Assembly (NCBI RefSeq): GCF_004803835.1
Contig: NZ_CP012545.1
Coordinates: 1,116,001-1,180,000 of the forward strand
Reading direction: 5' to 3'
Origin: Campylobacter sp. RM6914
Lineage (GTDB): Bacteria; Campylobacterota; Campylobacteria; Campylobacterales; Campylobacteraceae
Length of the DNA: 64,000 bases
Part shown: positions 25,634 through 35,651 of the stretch, one piece after another
Layout: each line of letters starts with the position of its first letter
How positions within the stretch are numbered: the stretch's first letter is position 1
Translations under genes and position numbers: made by a program
Notes under the pieces: model-generated
Database searches by the model: none
Told to the model about the DNA's origin: nothing
The model's input: the letters and a program-made list of their open reading frames with translations, nothing else

Positions 25634-28580
25634 TTGACCTCATTTCCTTTCTTAAATAGCTTAAAATTTCCTCAACTATATCGTCGTCATCTTTGCTTCT
25701 TGACTTAAGTCTTACTTTTTCATCATTTTCTTTTGTTAAAACAATATTTTGATCAGCATTTGAGATCGATTTAAAACCGCATTTTAATGCTAAAATTTTT
25801 ATGATTATAAGCTGTAAAAATTGAGCCGTATAAACATCTATCTTGCCAAATCTATCTTCAAGCTCACTTGCTATCTCATGAACAGCATTCACCTCATCAC
25901 ATTTGCTAAGTCTTCTATAAATTTCAAGACGCAAACGATCCTCTCTGATAAAATCTTGGTTTAAAAAGGCGTTTATGCTAAGTTTTAAGTCGATTTTATT
26001 TAACTTCACGCTTTGTTTGTTTAGAAGTAAATTTATCTCATCTTCAAGCATTTTTAAATAGAGCGAATACCCTATCGCTTCAATATGGCCGCTTTGCGCC
26101 TCGCCCATGATATTTCCACCACCTCTAATCTCAAGATCGTGATACGCAAGAACGCTTCCGGAGCCTAAAAATGAGTTACTTTCAAGCGCTACAAGCCTTT
26201 TTAGTGCATCTTTTGAAAGTGCTTGCTTGTCTTCAACTAAAAAATAGCAGTAAGCCTGTTTATCGCCTCTACCAACACGACCTCTAAGCTGATGTAGGTC
26301 TGCCATGCCGAATTTATTTGCATTTTCGACGATTATTGTATTTGCGTTTGGCAAATGGATCCCGCTTTCTACTATGCTTGTGCAAAGAAGCAAGTCGTAT
26401 TCGCCATCTTCAAATTTAATCATCTCATCTTCCGTGACCTGGGCGCTTATCTTTGAGTGAAGGACGAGAATTCGTAATTTCGGTAAAATTTTAAGCAAAT
26501 TCTTTTTGGTTTGCTCCATGTCAGCAATGTGATTATGTATATAAAAGACCTGTCCGCCACGCCTTAATTCTCGCATGATAGCCTCTTTTATAACCTTTTC
26601 GTCCCACTCTCTAACGTTTGTTCTAACATCAAGTCTTGAGCTAGGCGGAGTTTGTAAAACAGAGTAGGACTTGATCTGACTTAAAGCCATGTTTAAACTT
26701 CTTGGGATCGGCGTCGCACTCATGCTTAAGATGTGCGAAGTGGCTGAAATTTCTTTTAGTTTTTCTTTTTGCTTTACGCCAAATTTATGCTCTTCATCAA
26801 CAACGATAAGACCCATTTTAGAAGCTTTTACGCTAAGTAAGGCATGGGTTCCTACACAAACGCAAGGTTCGCCGTCATTAAGCGCCTTTGTTATAACAGC
26901 CTTTTCTTTGGCGCTTGTAAATCTATCAAGCCTAAAAATTTTAATATCAAATCCATCAAAACGTTCTTTTAAGCTTTTATAGTGCTGCGAACTAAGTAGC
27001 GTCGTGGGAACAAAAAATAACGACTGAAAGCCAGACTTAACACAAGCAAATATCGCATTCATAGCAACTTCTGTTTTGCCAAAACCAACATCGCCGCTTA
27101 GCAAACGGTCCATCACGCGACCGCTTTTCAGATCGCTTAAAATTTCCTCAACAGCTCTTGTTTGGTCTTTTGTGTATTCAAAATTTGCCTTTTGGCTAAA
27201 TTTTAGATACTCAAGATCGTTTTTATCTATCACTTCACCGTTTATTAGCTCACGTTGTGCTGCCATTGCTATGATTTTTGAAGCGATAACAAAGAGTTTT
27301 TCTCTAACTTTTTCTTTTATTTTTGCAAAACTTGCCTTGCCAAGCCTATCAAGCACTGCCGCCGAGCCACTTTGTGCGATATATCGATCGATCATATTTA
27401 AGTGCTCTACCGGCAAAAGTAGTTTATCGTCATTTTGGTAAGCAATAACAACAAACTCTTTTGTCGCACCCAAAACGGTAACTTTCTCAAGTCCTAAAAA
27501 TTTACCGATACCGTAGTCCTCGTGCACGACGTAGTCATTTATCTTTAGCTCATCAATGACTAAACTTGCACGTTTTACGCGTGATTTTTTATCAAATTTA
27601 TTTAGCGAAATTACTATATGTTCGCTTGAGGTTAAATTTACAACAAGCGGTGAGTTTATAAATTCTAAATTTTTAAATTCTCTTAAGTCGTATGTATTAA
27701 AAAGCCCTTCGTTTCTTGCTAAAACGGTGATCTTTTTATTTTGATTTAGTTCAAAAAAGTCCTTGTTTGGCGTTACGGATAGATCTTTATAAATCTTTGC
27801 TTCCGGCAAAATTTCAATACTTTTAAGCGTCTTTAAATCACGCTCAAAATCATCAAAATTTATCTCTTTTACAAGCTTGCAGCTAAAATTTGTTAGATAA
27901 TCGACAAAGTCATCTATCACCCAAAACCCAAGTGAATTTATATCACCAAGCAAAGCATCCGTATTTAAAGAGCCGATCTTCTCATTTACATTTTCAAATT
28001 CATCTTTGCTTAAATTTGCAATAAAAGGAGTTATCTCGATACGCTCAAGCTCTATTTTATGGCTGATTTGCGTTGACGGAGAGTAATTTCTTATACTCTC
28101 AACCTCATCGTCAAAAAGTAAAATTCTAACCGGTTCATCCGAGCCTATCGCAAAAATATCAATGATATCGCCTCTGACACTAAACTCACCGACACTCTCG
28201 ACGATATCTACTGTCTCGTATCCAAGACGCATAAGCTCATCTGCAAGCTCGTTTAAATTTACCTTATCGGCAAAATTTATACTTTTGCTTTGCAAGTGTT
28301 TTTTTGCAGGAAGCGGGTTTAAAAGCGTGCATACTGGACTTATAATAATCTTTTTGCCATCAAATTTATAATACTTGCTAAGAATGGTAGAAATTTCAAA
28401 AAGCTCTTGACTAAAACTACGAAGATCATCTCCGAAGCGAGCACGAAAATCAGGAAGCTTAAACGACTTGTATCCTGCAAATTCCGCCGCATCGGCACAT
28501 AAATTCGCCTCTTTATCATCTTCGCAAATTAAAATTTCGCAACTATTTTTTGAAAGATACTCATAAACCTTTGCTTGCAT
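25626..28580 (-). CDS. mfd: Transcription-repair coupling factor Mfd
   Basis: Mfd removes stalled RNA polymerase and recruits UvrA. The 984 residues show the UvrB-like N-part (shorter than in E. coli), the RNA-polymerase-binding domain (KINDYVVHEDYGIGKFLGLEKV), Walker A GDVGFGKTE, DEEH box VVDEEHKFG, SATPIPR, and LRGRVGRG in motif VI, then the C-terminal regulatory domain. The start overlaps the end of folC by 20 bases. It works with UvrB (window start) in repair of transcribed strands. Confidence 0.96.
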   Translation of the reverse strand: MQAKVYEYLSKNSCEILICEDDKEANLCADAAEFAGYKSFKLPDFRARFGDDLRSFSQELFEISTILSKYYKFDGKKIIISPVCTLLNPLPAKKHLQSKSINFADKVNLNELADELMRLGYETVDIVESVGEFSVRGDIIDIFAIGSDEPVRILLFDDEVESIRNYSPSTQISHKIELERIEITPFIANLSKDEFENVNEKIGSLNTDALLGDINSLGFWVIDDFVDYLTNFSCKLVKEINFDDFERDLKTLKSIEILPEAKIYKDLSVTPNKDFFELNQNKKITVLARNEGLFNTYDLREFKNLEFINSPLVVNLTSSEHIVISLNKFDKKSRVKRASLVIDELKINDYVVHEDYGIGKFLGLEKVTVLGATKEFVVIAYQNDDKLLLPVEHLNMIDRYIAQSGSAAVLDRLGKASFAKIKEKVREKLFVIASKIIAMAAQRELINGEVIDKNDLEYLKFSQKANFEYTKDQTRAVEEILSDLKSGRVMDRLLSGDVGFGKTEVAMNAIFACVKSGFQSLFFVPTTLLSSQHYKSLKERFDGFDIKIFRLDRFTSAKEKAVITKALNDGEPCVCVGTHALLSVKASKMGLIVVDEEHKFGVKQKEKLKEISATSHILSMSATPIPRSLNMALSQIKSYSVLQTPPSSRLDVRTNVREWDEKVIKEAIMRELRRGGQVFYIHNHIADMEQTKKNLLKILPKLRILVLHSKISAQVTEDEMIKFEDGEYDLLLCTSIVESGIHLPNANTIIVENANKFGMADLHQLRGRVGRGDKQAYCYFLVEDKQALSKDALKRLVALESNSFLGSGSVLAYHDLEIRGGGNIMGEAQSGHIEAIGYSLYLKMLEDEINLLLNKQSVKLNKIDLKLSINAFLNQDFIREDRLRLEIYRRLSKCDEVNAVHEIASELEDRFGKIDVYTAQFLQLIIIKILALKCGFKSISNADQNIVLTKENDEKVRLKSRSKDDDDIVEEILSYLRKEMRSND

Positions 28581-29739
28581 AAAACTCTCTTAAAAATGCC
28601 TCTACCAAATAAAACGAACCAAATGCCAAATACTTCTCGCCTTGATCAAATTTTACACCGCCAAATTCTTTCCACTCAAAGCCAAGCTCGTCTAAAGTAT
28701 GCTTTATTTCGTTTGTTGCAAGCTCTCTATCGTCACTTGGATACTCAAAAACCTCAACACGTTTTATGATAGGTTTTAGTGCCTTTAAAACCGCACGGTA
28801 GTCTTTATCAAAAAACGAGTTATAGATAAGAACTAATTTCTCATCCTTAAATTTTCTTGCTATGGCTTGTGCGCCAAGTTCATTATGTCCGACGTCTATA
28901 AATACATTTGGTGCGATTTGTTCACATCTTCCGCTAAGATCGAGTGCTTTTAAATTTGAAATATCAAGCTTGCCTAGTATTTTTTTGGCAGCTGCTGCGG
29001 CTAAATTTAAATTCGAATACAAAAACTCAGGTAACGCAAATTTCTTTTCATAGGCTTTTAAATTTTCATAGTCGTTTTTGTCTAAAATTTCATTTGCATA
29101 ACTAAGCTTAGCATCTTTTTCTGCTGCTATATCGTTGGCTATTTTGGCACATATAGGCTGCATTGTGTCGTTCATTATCGCTTCGCCACTCTTGCTTATG
29201 GCATTAAATTTAGTCCTTGCTATCTCTTCTATGCTTGAGCCCAAAACCCCAACATGATCAAAACCGATAGGAGTAAACAGGCTAAGCCTTTTATCAAAGA
29301 CGTTTGTCGCATCAAACTCTCCGCCTATACCTGCTTCACAGATAAAATACTCACACTCTTCAAAAAGCACCGCGGCAAGTAGAGTAGCATACTCAAAATA
29401 ACTTGTCTTAAAGACAAATTCCTGAGGTAAAATTTCAAGCAGTCTCTCGTGAGCTTTTTGTAAAATTTCATCACTTGCAACTTTACCATTTAGCCAAAAT
29501 CTCTCATTAAACTCAAAAATATGTGGACTTGTATAGTGCCCCACACTCTTTCCATTTAAATGCAAAATTTGAGCTAAAAACCTACCCGTGCTACCTTTCC
29601 CGTTTGTTCCTATGACATGCACGATCTTAAATGGCTTTATGTCCGAACATATCTTCTTCCATGCACACGGCATACGTTCATAATCCATCTCTTTATAAAA
29701 AAGTGGTTTGCCGTTTAGTAAACTTCTTAAATTTTGCAA
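28561..29739 (-). CDS. folC: Folylpolyglutamate / dihydrofolate synthase
   Basis: A Mur-ligase-like enzyme of 392 residues that makes dihydrofolate and adds glutamates to folates. The P-loop is VIGTNGKGST near residue 41; HYTSPH and the Mg-binding FICEAGIGGEFDATN follow, then LFTPIGFDHVG. Length is usual for this class. It sits three bases after the diguanylate cyclase and overlaps mfd. In C. jejuni, as I recall, a peptidase and a bactofilin gene lie between folC and mfd; both are missing here. Confidence 0.94.
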   Translation of the reverse strand: MQNLRSLLNGKPLFYKEMDYERMPCAWKKICSDIKPFKIVHVIGTNGKGSTGRFLAQILHLNGKSVGHYTSPHIFEFNERFWLNGKVASDEILQKAHERLLEILPQEFVFKTSYFEYATLLAAVLFEECEYFICEAGIGGEFDATNVFDKRLSLFTPIGFDHVGVLGSSIEEIARTKFNAISKSGEAIMNDTMQPICAKIANDIAAEKDAKLSYANEILDKNDYENLKAYEKKFALPEFLYSNLNLAAAAAKKILGKLDISNLKALDLSGRCEQIAPNVFIDVGHNELGAQAIARKFKDEKLVLIYNSFFDKDYRAVLKALKPIIKRVEVFEYPSDDRELATNEIKHTLDELGFEWKEFGGVKFDQGEKYLAFGSFYLVEAFLREFYASKGL

Positions 29740-29742
29740 ATT

Positions 29743-31311
29743 TTACTCTATAATCTTTGGCATTACTTGGTTGCGACCGTTTTGTTTTGAGCTATAAAGC
29801 ATCTTGTCGGCACTCTCAAGAGTTAAGGTTTCATTTATGTTAGCACTTCTTGTTGCGACTCCTGCACTTATAGTAACCTTGATACGATCATCTTTATATA
29901 TAAATTTAAAACCCTCTATCACGCTTCTTACCTTGTCGGCAAATTTTACAGCATCGTTTAAATTTGTATTTGGAAGTAAGACGATAAATTCCTCTCCACC
30001 GTATCTACCGATAAAGTCTATTTTTCTAACATGTTTTTTAAGAAGCTGCGCAACGGCTGAAAGTATAACATCTCCAGCATCATGTCCATATCCGTCGTTG
30101 ATCTTTTTAAAGAAATCAATATCAACAAAGCAAAGCGAGTAGTCGATACCGTATCTCTTATAAGCGTCCTCTATCTTTTGAAGTTCGCTCATTAGTGCGC
30201 GTTTTGTGGCAACTTTGGTTAAAAAGTCCTCTTTGCTTTCTAATTTTGCCGCTTCAAGTTCTTTTTCAAGCGAGCTTACACGCTCTTTTAGCTCCGAGAT
30301 GGTTTGTTGTTTTTTGTTCATCTCATTGCCAAATTCTCGACTTTCTATCTCTAAAGCGCTAGCAACGTTTAAAAGTATCGTTCTTATCTGCTCGATGCCC
30401 GTTCTGTTTAAAGTGACATCTTTTAGGTTGTTTTGAATGTCTTGCATCTTTAAAGAGCTGGTTTTAGAACTTGCGGCTATGTCTGAAATTTTATCCCCGA
30501 TAGTTCCAAGCACGACATTTAACGAGCCTACCTTTTCTTTTATCTCGGCTCTATCTTTTTCTATCCTAAGATCAACAAAAGAGCTTATCTTGTCTTGTAG
30601 ATCTTGCTCACTAAGTCCTAGTGGATTTTTCTTTATAATGCCTGTCAACTCATCAAGCTTATCGCCAAGCTCGGTCGTTATAGAAGGCTCTAGCATCTTT
30701 ATAAAAAGTTCCGTTATGGCCGCGATACCGGAATTTTCATTTTTAACAGTTAGGAAATTTTCAAGTTCCTTACTCATCTCCTGTAAATCATCAAAGCTTT
30801 TAACTCCATAGTATTTTAAAAAGTCTAGGTATTCGTCATTGTATGAGCTAACAAAGTCAAACCACCTTTCTCTCATCGTATCTAGTGTTTGCGGATCATA
30901 CTTCTTGGCTAAAAGTTGCATACCCTGCTCTGCCAAAGCTTTTGCATCTTTATTATGCAGGATAGAAACAGCCTGAAGAATTCTTCTAGCAAAAGCATTT
31001 AATGACTGGTTTGTCTTTACATCATCTTCATTAGACTTAGTAGCACTCGTGCCCCTACCTAGTCTTGCCGTCATAAACGCCACAAACTCATCTACTGTTT
31101 TTATGTTAAGCGATAGTGCTTGATTTTTATACTCTCCTCCGAGCCTTGAGATGTATTTTTCTATTTTTCTACTTTCTTCAGTACTAAAGCCGTATTTTTT
31201 TGAAATTTCATTAAATACGTCGGTGTAATTTTCCGGCGTTAGCATTAAATGGCGGTTTTTGATCTCTGTTAACGCCTCTTTTACTATTTGGCTAACGGTT
31301 ACGGCTGCCAT
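29743..31311 (-). CDS. Diguanylate cyclase (GGDEF domain)
   Basis: A 522-residue cytoplasmic protein. The first 330 residues are helical with no known sensor domain that I can name; residues 335-362 are a coiled coil leading into the catalytic domain. GGEEF is at 438-442, with substrate residues FVDIDFFKKIND and GHDAGD upstream, so it should be active. An RxxD inhibition site (RKID, 429-432) stands five residues before the motif, the standard spacing. It overlaps the lptE-like gene by 20 bases. Its signal is unknown. Confidence 0.9.
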   Translation of the reverse strand: MAAVTVSQIVKEALTEIKNRHLMLTPENYTDVFNEISKKYGFSTEESRKIEKYISRLGGEYKNQALSLNIKTVDEFVAFMTARLGRGTSATKSNEDDVKTNQSLNAFARRILQAVSILHNKDAKALAEQGMQLLAKKYDPQTLDTMRERWFDFVSSYNDEYLDFLKYYGVKSFDDLQEMSKELENFLTVKNENSGIAAITELFIKMLEPSITTELGDKLDELTGIIKKNPLGLSEQDLQDKISSFVDLRIEKDRAEIKEKVGSLNVVLGTIGDKISDIAASSKTSSLKMQDIQNNLKDVTLNRTGIEQIRTILLNVASALEIESREFGNEMNKKQQTISELKERVSSLEKELEAAKLESKEDFLTKVATKRALMSELQKIEDAYKRYGIDYSLCFVDIDFFKKINDGYGHDAGDVILSAVAQLLKKHVRKIDFIGRYGGEEFIVLLPNTNLNDAVKFADKVRSVIEGFKFIYKDDRIKVTISAGVATRSANINETLTLESADKMLYSSKQNGRNQVMPKIIE

Positions 31312-31831
31312 TTTGATATCCTTTTAGTGCTAAATTTGCTATGTACTCATCAAATGCTTCTTTTGAAGCCTCTTTTATCGCTTCATATCTTTCGGTATCA
31401 CTTATGACACTATCTGCATATCTGGTATTTTGCAAACGCCTTGCGATACTAAAGTCATGCTCTCCGCTTGTGGTAATATTTACAACACTTCCATCCTTAA
31501 GCCTTGTTTTAAAATTTAAATTTAAAATAGCCCTATATGAAGTAATGTATCCGTATTGATCATAAACAGCGGCCTGATACGACAATGAGCCTACTGATAT
31601 AATTATTGACATATCGGCATTTTGATCATCACTTAGTGTTTTGTTAAGACGTGAAACGACGCCCTCTTTTACAGCGTCTTTTACCCAAACGCTATTTTTT
31701 GGCTCGGTTTTGCTAATGATAACATCAACATAAACACTCTCACCGGTCATTTCTTTGGTAATTTTAGACACAGGTTTATACCCACATCCAGCAAGCATCA
31801 AAGCCATAAAAACACTAATAAAAAACTTCAA
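31292..31831 (-). CDS. lptE: LptE-like LPS-assembly lipoprotein
   Basis: A 179-residue lipoprotein with lipobox LAGC (Cys16) followed by GYKP, the usual LptE start. LptE plugs the outer-membrane LptD barrel. The rest has the expected alternating beta strands (SVYVDVII, NADMSIIISVGSLSYQ, YRAILNLNFKTRL) and a helical tail. Position directly behind leuS is the classic lptE context. Sequence is too divergent to be certain, but context and layout agree. Confidence 0.8.
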   Translation of the reverse strand: MKFFISVFMALMLAGCGYKPVSKITKEMTGESVYVDVIISKTEPKNSVWVKDAVKEGVVSRLNKTLSDDQNADMSIIISVGSLSYQAAVYDQYGYITSYRAILNLNFKTRLKDGSVVNITTSGEHDFSIARRLQNTRYADSVISDTERYEAIKEASKEAFDEYIANLALKGYQNGSRNR

Positions 31832-31834
31832 ATT

Positions 31835-34306
31835 TTATCCTTTGATAACCAAATTTACAAGTTTGCCTTTGACATAAATTTCTTTTATAATCTCTTTGCC
31901 TTCAAGCCATTTTGCCGTTTGTTCTTTTGCTTCTTTTAATACTTCACTCTCACTAGAATTAGCGCTCATCTCAAATTCGGCTCTTTTTTTACCATTTATC
32001 GTAACGGCTAACTTTATCGTGTCTTTTACAAAAACCTCGTCTAAAATTTCTATCTCGCCAAAATTCTTTCTACCAAAAAGCTTATCACTAAGCTCACATG
32101 CGATGTGTGGTACGATAGGCTCAAGTAAATTTAAGATGATGAAAAATCCCTCTGCGCTTACCTCATCGTTATCTTGAGCGTTTATGGCGTTCAATGCCTC
32201 CATGCAAGCAGCTATCAAGGTGTTAAACGTAAAGCTTTGAGTAAATACATCACGGGATTTAGCAAGTGCCTCATAGACCTTTAGACGTGCGTATTTTTCC
32301 TCTTTGTTTAGACCTGCATGCTCTATGGCTGGAATTTTATCGCACGGCTTGATGCTTTGAGCCCTATCCCAAAGACGGTTTAAAAACCTATAAGCGCCCT
32401 CTACTGCACTGTCGTTCCATTCAAGCTCTTTTTGAGGAGGAGCGGCAAATAATATAAATAGCCTTGCCGTATCGGCTCCATATTTGTTTATGATATCATC
32501 GGGATCTACAACATTGCCTTTGCTCTTGCTCATTTTTTTGCCGTCTTTTAAGACCATTCCTTGAGTAAGCAAATTTTTAAATGGCTCGTCATCTCTCATA
32601 TAGCCAAGATCGCGAAGAACTTTTTGGAAAAATCTCGCATAAAGCAGGTGAAGTATGGCATGCTCGATACCGCCGATGTATTGATCGACATTCATCCAAT
32701 AATCAACGCCTTTTTTATCAAGTGCTGTGTCGTTCCATGTGCGCTCATCACTAGCGTATCTAGCAAAATACCAACTACTTTGCACAAAAGTATCCATAGT
32801 ATCCGTCTCTCTTATGGCATCACAACCGCATTTTGGACACTTCGTATGTTTCCATGTCGGATGTTTATCGAGCGGATTTCCCTCTCCTGTTATCTCAACA
32901 TCATCAGGTAGAGCAACCGGTAAATTTTTCTCATCTTCAGCCACAACGCCACATTTTGGACAATGCACTATCGGTATCGGAGCACCCCAGTATCTTTGGC
33001 GAGAAATTCCCCAATCCCTAAGTTTAAAATTTACCACTCTTTTTCCAAGCTTTAGCTCTTCAAATTTTTCTATCATAGCCATTTTGGCTTCTTCGCTACT
33101 AAGTCCGTTTATAAGTGGAGAATTTATAGAAACACCGTAGTCGCCGGTGGCTTTTGGACGCATTATCTCGCCATTATTTTCCTCTGTCTTAATAACAGAA
33201 ACTATCGGTAAATCAAATGCACTTGCAAAGTCAAAGTCACGCTGATCGTGTGCAGGAACAGACATGATAGCACCGCTACCATAGTCGGCTAGGATGAAAT
33301 TTGCAACCCATACAGGAATTTTTTCATTAGTAAGCGGATGGGTTACATAAATTCCCAAGAATACACCGTCTTTCTCGCTAGCTTGGCGCTCTCTTGGGCT
33401 TTGGTTAAGGATTGATTTTATTTTTGACTTTTTATCTTCATCAAGAGTGTTGCCGTCTAAAAGCGCTTTAACAATAGCATGCTCTGGAGCTAAAGCCGTA
33501 TATGTAACACCGTAAATCGTATCAGGACGAGTTGTAAATACCTCAAAACCATCAAATTTATCGCCTAAAATTTTCTTTGAATCATCATCAAGATAAAATT
33601 TAAATTCAAGACCAAAGCTTTTACCTATCCAATTTTCCTGCATGGTTAAAACTTGACTTGGCCACTTGCCCTCAAGCGTTTTAAGGTCGTTTAATAACTC
33701 ATCTGCATACTGCGTTATCTTAAAATAATACCCAGGAAGCTCTCTTTGGACAACCTCATTGCCACATCTCCAGCAACATCCCTCTTCTACCTGTTCATTA
33801 GCCAGAACGGTTTGATCGTGCTCACACCAGTTTACTATGGCGCTCTTACGATAAACCAATCCCTCTTTAAACATCTTTATAAAAAAGCTTTGCTCCCATT
33901 TTGTATAGATAGGATCCGAAGTCGCAAGCTCACGTCTTTTAGAAAAAGACAGTCCTAAAGTACGAAGCTCTTTAGTCATATAGTCTATATTTTCATAAGT
34001 CCAAATTCTAGGATGAATTTTATTTTTTATAGCTGCATTTTCAGCCGGCATACCAAAGCTATCAAAGCCTATCGGATGAAGCACGTTAAAGCCTTGCGTG
34101 CGGTAATATCTAGCAATAGCATCGCCTATGGAGTAGTTTCTAACGTGACCCATATGTATACGACCGCTAGGATACGGAAACATGCTTAGGATATATTTTT
34201 TAGGCAGGCTATAGTCGTCTTTTGGTTCAAATTCCCCATTTTTAGCCCAAATTTCTTGCCATTTTTTCTCTATATCCAAAGCATTGTATTTTAAATTTTC
34301 AGCCAT
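31835..34306 (-). CDS. leuS: Leucyl-tRNA synthetase
   Basis: Charges tRNA-Leu. The 823 residues carry the HIGH-type motif [11 protein letters not shown] near residue 44, the CP1 editing domain ([22 protein letters not shown]), a zinc-like knot (CPKCG, CPKCGCD), and [13 protein letters not shown] near 612. Length is usual for bacteria. It is ten bases behind the small membrane protein gene and three bases before lptE. Confidence 0.97.
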   Translation of the reverse strand: MAENLKYNALDIEKKWQEIWAKNGEFEPKDDYSLPKKYILSMFPYPSGRIHMGHVRNYSIGDAIARYYRTQGFNVLHPIGFDSFGMPAENAAIKNKIHPRIWTYENIDYMTKELRTLGLSFSKRRELATSDPIYTKWEQSFFIKMFKEGLVYRKSAIVNWCEHDQTVLANEQVEEGCCWRCGNEVVQRELPGYYFKITQYADELLNDLKTLEGKWPSQVLTMQENWIGKSFGLEFKFYLDDDSKKILGDKFDGFEVFTTRPDTIYGVTYTALAPEHAIVKALLDGNTLDEDKKSKIKSILNQSPRERQASEKDGVFLGIYVTHPLTNEKIPVWVANFILADYGSGAIMSVPAHDQRDFDFASAFDLPIVSVIKTEENNGEIMRPKATGDYGVSINSPLINGLSSEEAKMAMIEKFEELKLGKRVVNFKLRDWGISRQRYWGAPIPIVHCPKCGVVAEDEKNLPVALPDDVEITGEGNPLDKHPTWKHTKCPKCGCDAIRETDTMDTFVQSSWYFARYASDERTWNDTALDKKGVDYWMNVDQYIGGIEHAILHLLYARFFQKVLRDLGYMRDDEPFKNLLTQGMVLKDGKKMSKSKGNVVDPDDIINKYGADTARLFILFAAPPQKELEWNDSAVEGAYRFLNRLWDRAQSIKPCDKIPAIEHAGLNKEEKYARLKVYEALAKSRDVFTQSFTFNTLIAACMEALNAINAQDNDEVSAEGFFIILNLLEPIVPHIACELSDKLFGRKNFGEIEILDEVFVKDTIKLAVTINGKKRAEFEMSANSSESEVLKEAKEQTAKWLEGKEIIKEIYVKGKLVNLVIKG

Positions 34307-34316
34307 TTAATATCTC

Positions 34317-34655
34317 CTAAAATTCTTCTTGAGTTTTTGCAGACTCGATCAAAACAAGTGCTAATGAAAAGACGTTTGCGATAACCGCTCCTATAACAAG
34401 CGAGTAGCAAAGTGTCATATTGGCATTAACCTGAAGCACCACAAATGCCGGTATAAGGTGCAAGTCCGCAACAAGCGAACTAGCAAAAAGCTCCGCAGAA
34501 AATATGTTTTTAACACCGATTTTAAGTAATGTTGAAACAAGATTTATACTAGCTGCAATAAAAAGCGCTATTTCATTTTTATCATACAAAAACTCAGCTG
34601 CAGTAGTTAAGCTCATAAGAGCGAAAAATATATATACAACCTTTCCCCAGTTCAT
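34317..34655 (-). CDS. Small inner-membrane protein of unknown function
   Basis: A 112-residue protein with three to four hydrophobic segments (about 5-20, 28-45, 66-80, 84-105) and little else. The family appears restricted to epsilon-class bacteria, where it stands between secF and leuS (from memory). It has no signature that reveals function; its place behind secDF hints at an envelope role but this is only context. Confidence 0.75.
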   Translation of the reverse strand: MNWGKVVYIFFALMSLTTAAEFLYDKNEIALFIAASINLVSTLLKIGVKNIFSAELFASSLVADLHLIPAFVVLQVNANMTLCYSLVIGAVIANVFSLALVLIESAKTQEEF

Positions 34656-34664
34656 ATTAACTCC

Positions 34665-35636
34665 TTATACTACACCCTTTTCATACATAGCGCGCTCACG
34701 CTCTCTCTCTTTTTTAAGCTTCGCTTTTTCTCCAAGCTTAGCCCTATACTCATCCACGCTAAATTTAAGCCATACAAGAAACGGAAATGCTGTATAAACC
34801 GAGCTAAATGTTCCTATCAAAACACCAACCATAAGTATAAATGAAAAACCATTTATCATATCTCCGCCAAACATATATAGTATAAATACAACTATAAATG
34901 TCGAACCTGACGTTAATATCGTCCTTGATAGTGTAGCCGAAACAGACTCATTTATGATACCGTTTATATCGTTTCGCTTGCTTGTAGTTATACTCTCTCT
35001 TATACGGTCAAATATAATAATAGTATCATTTAATGAGTATCCAAGCACCGTTAGCACGGCAGCTAAAGTATCTAAATTTACATCTATAGCAAAAAGAGAA
35101 ATAGCACCAAGCGTGATAACAACGTCGTGAATTTCAGATATAACAGCAGCAAGTGCAAATCTCCACTCAAAGCGAAGTGCTATATATATAAGCACCGCTC
35201 CAAATGAGATAAGTATCGCCATAAGTGCCTTTTCTCTAAGCTCTCCACCAACCTTTGGTCCAACTATATCAACACGTCTTATCTCAACGTTGCCTGTATC
35301 TTTCAAAAGCTCTTTTGCTACAGCGCCGATATCAGTGCCTATATCTGAACTTGAACCCGAAAAACGAACAACCACTTCGCGATCGCTACCAAATTCCGTT
35401 ACAGAAGCATTTTTTAACATTTCGTTTGCACTAAACGCATCTCTTATCTTATCAAGAGGTGCTTTTTCATCATATCTTAACTGTATAAGAGTGCCTCCTG
35501 AAAAGTCTATGCCGTAGTTTAGTCCCTTGGTTGCAAGCAAGAAAATAGAGCCGAAAAATAGTATAGCAGAGATGATGACTGAAGGAATTTTAAGCTTCAT
35601 AAAGTCATAGACTCTAGCCTTTGTAAAAATTTGCAT
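34665..35636 (-). CDS. secF: Protein translocase subunit SecF
   Basis: SecF and SecD use the proton gradient to help proteins leave the Sec channel on the periplasmic side. The 323 residues show a first membrane helix, GLNYGIDFSGGT near residue 34, a periplasmic domain, then five helices with LTVLGYSLNDTIIIFDRIRE near 195. It ends with a charged tail KLKKERERERAMYEKG. It is 15 bases after secD. Confidence 0.95.
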   Translation of the reverse strand: MQIFTKARVYDFMKLKIPSVIISAILFFGSIFLLATKGLNYGIDFSGGTLIQLRYDEKAPLDKIRDAFSANEMLKNASVTEFGSDREVVVRFSGSSSDIGTDIGAVAKELLKDTGNVEIRRVDIVGPKVGGELREKALMAILISFGAVLIYIALRFEWRFALAAVISEIHDVVITLGAISLFAIDVNLDTLAAVLTVLGYSLNDTIIIFDRIRESITTSKRNDINGIINESVSATLSRTILTSGSTFIVVFILYMFGGDMINGFSFILMVGVLIGTFSSVYTAFPFLVWLKFSVDEYRAKLGEKAKLKKERERERAMYEKGVV

Positions 35637-35651
35637 TATTAACCCTTAAAT

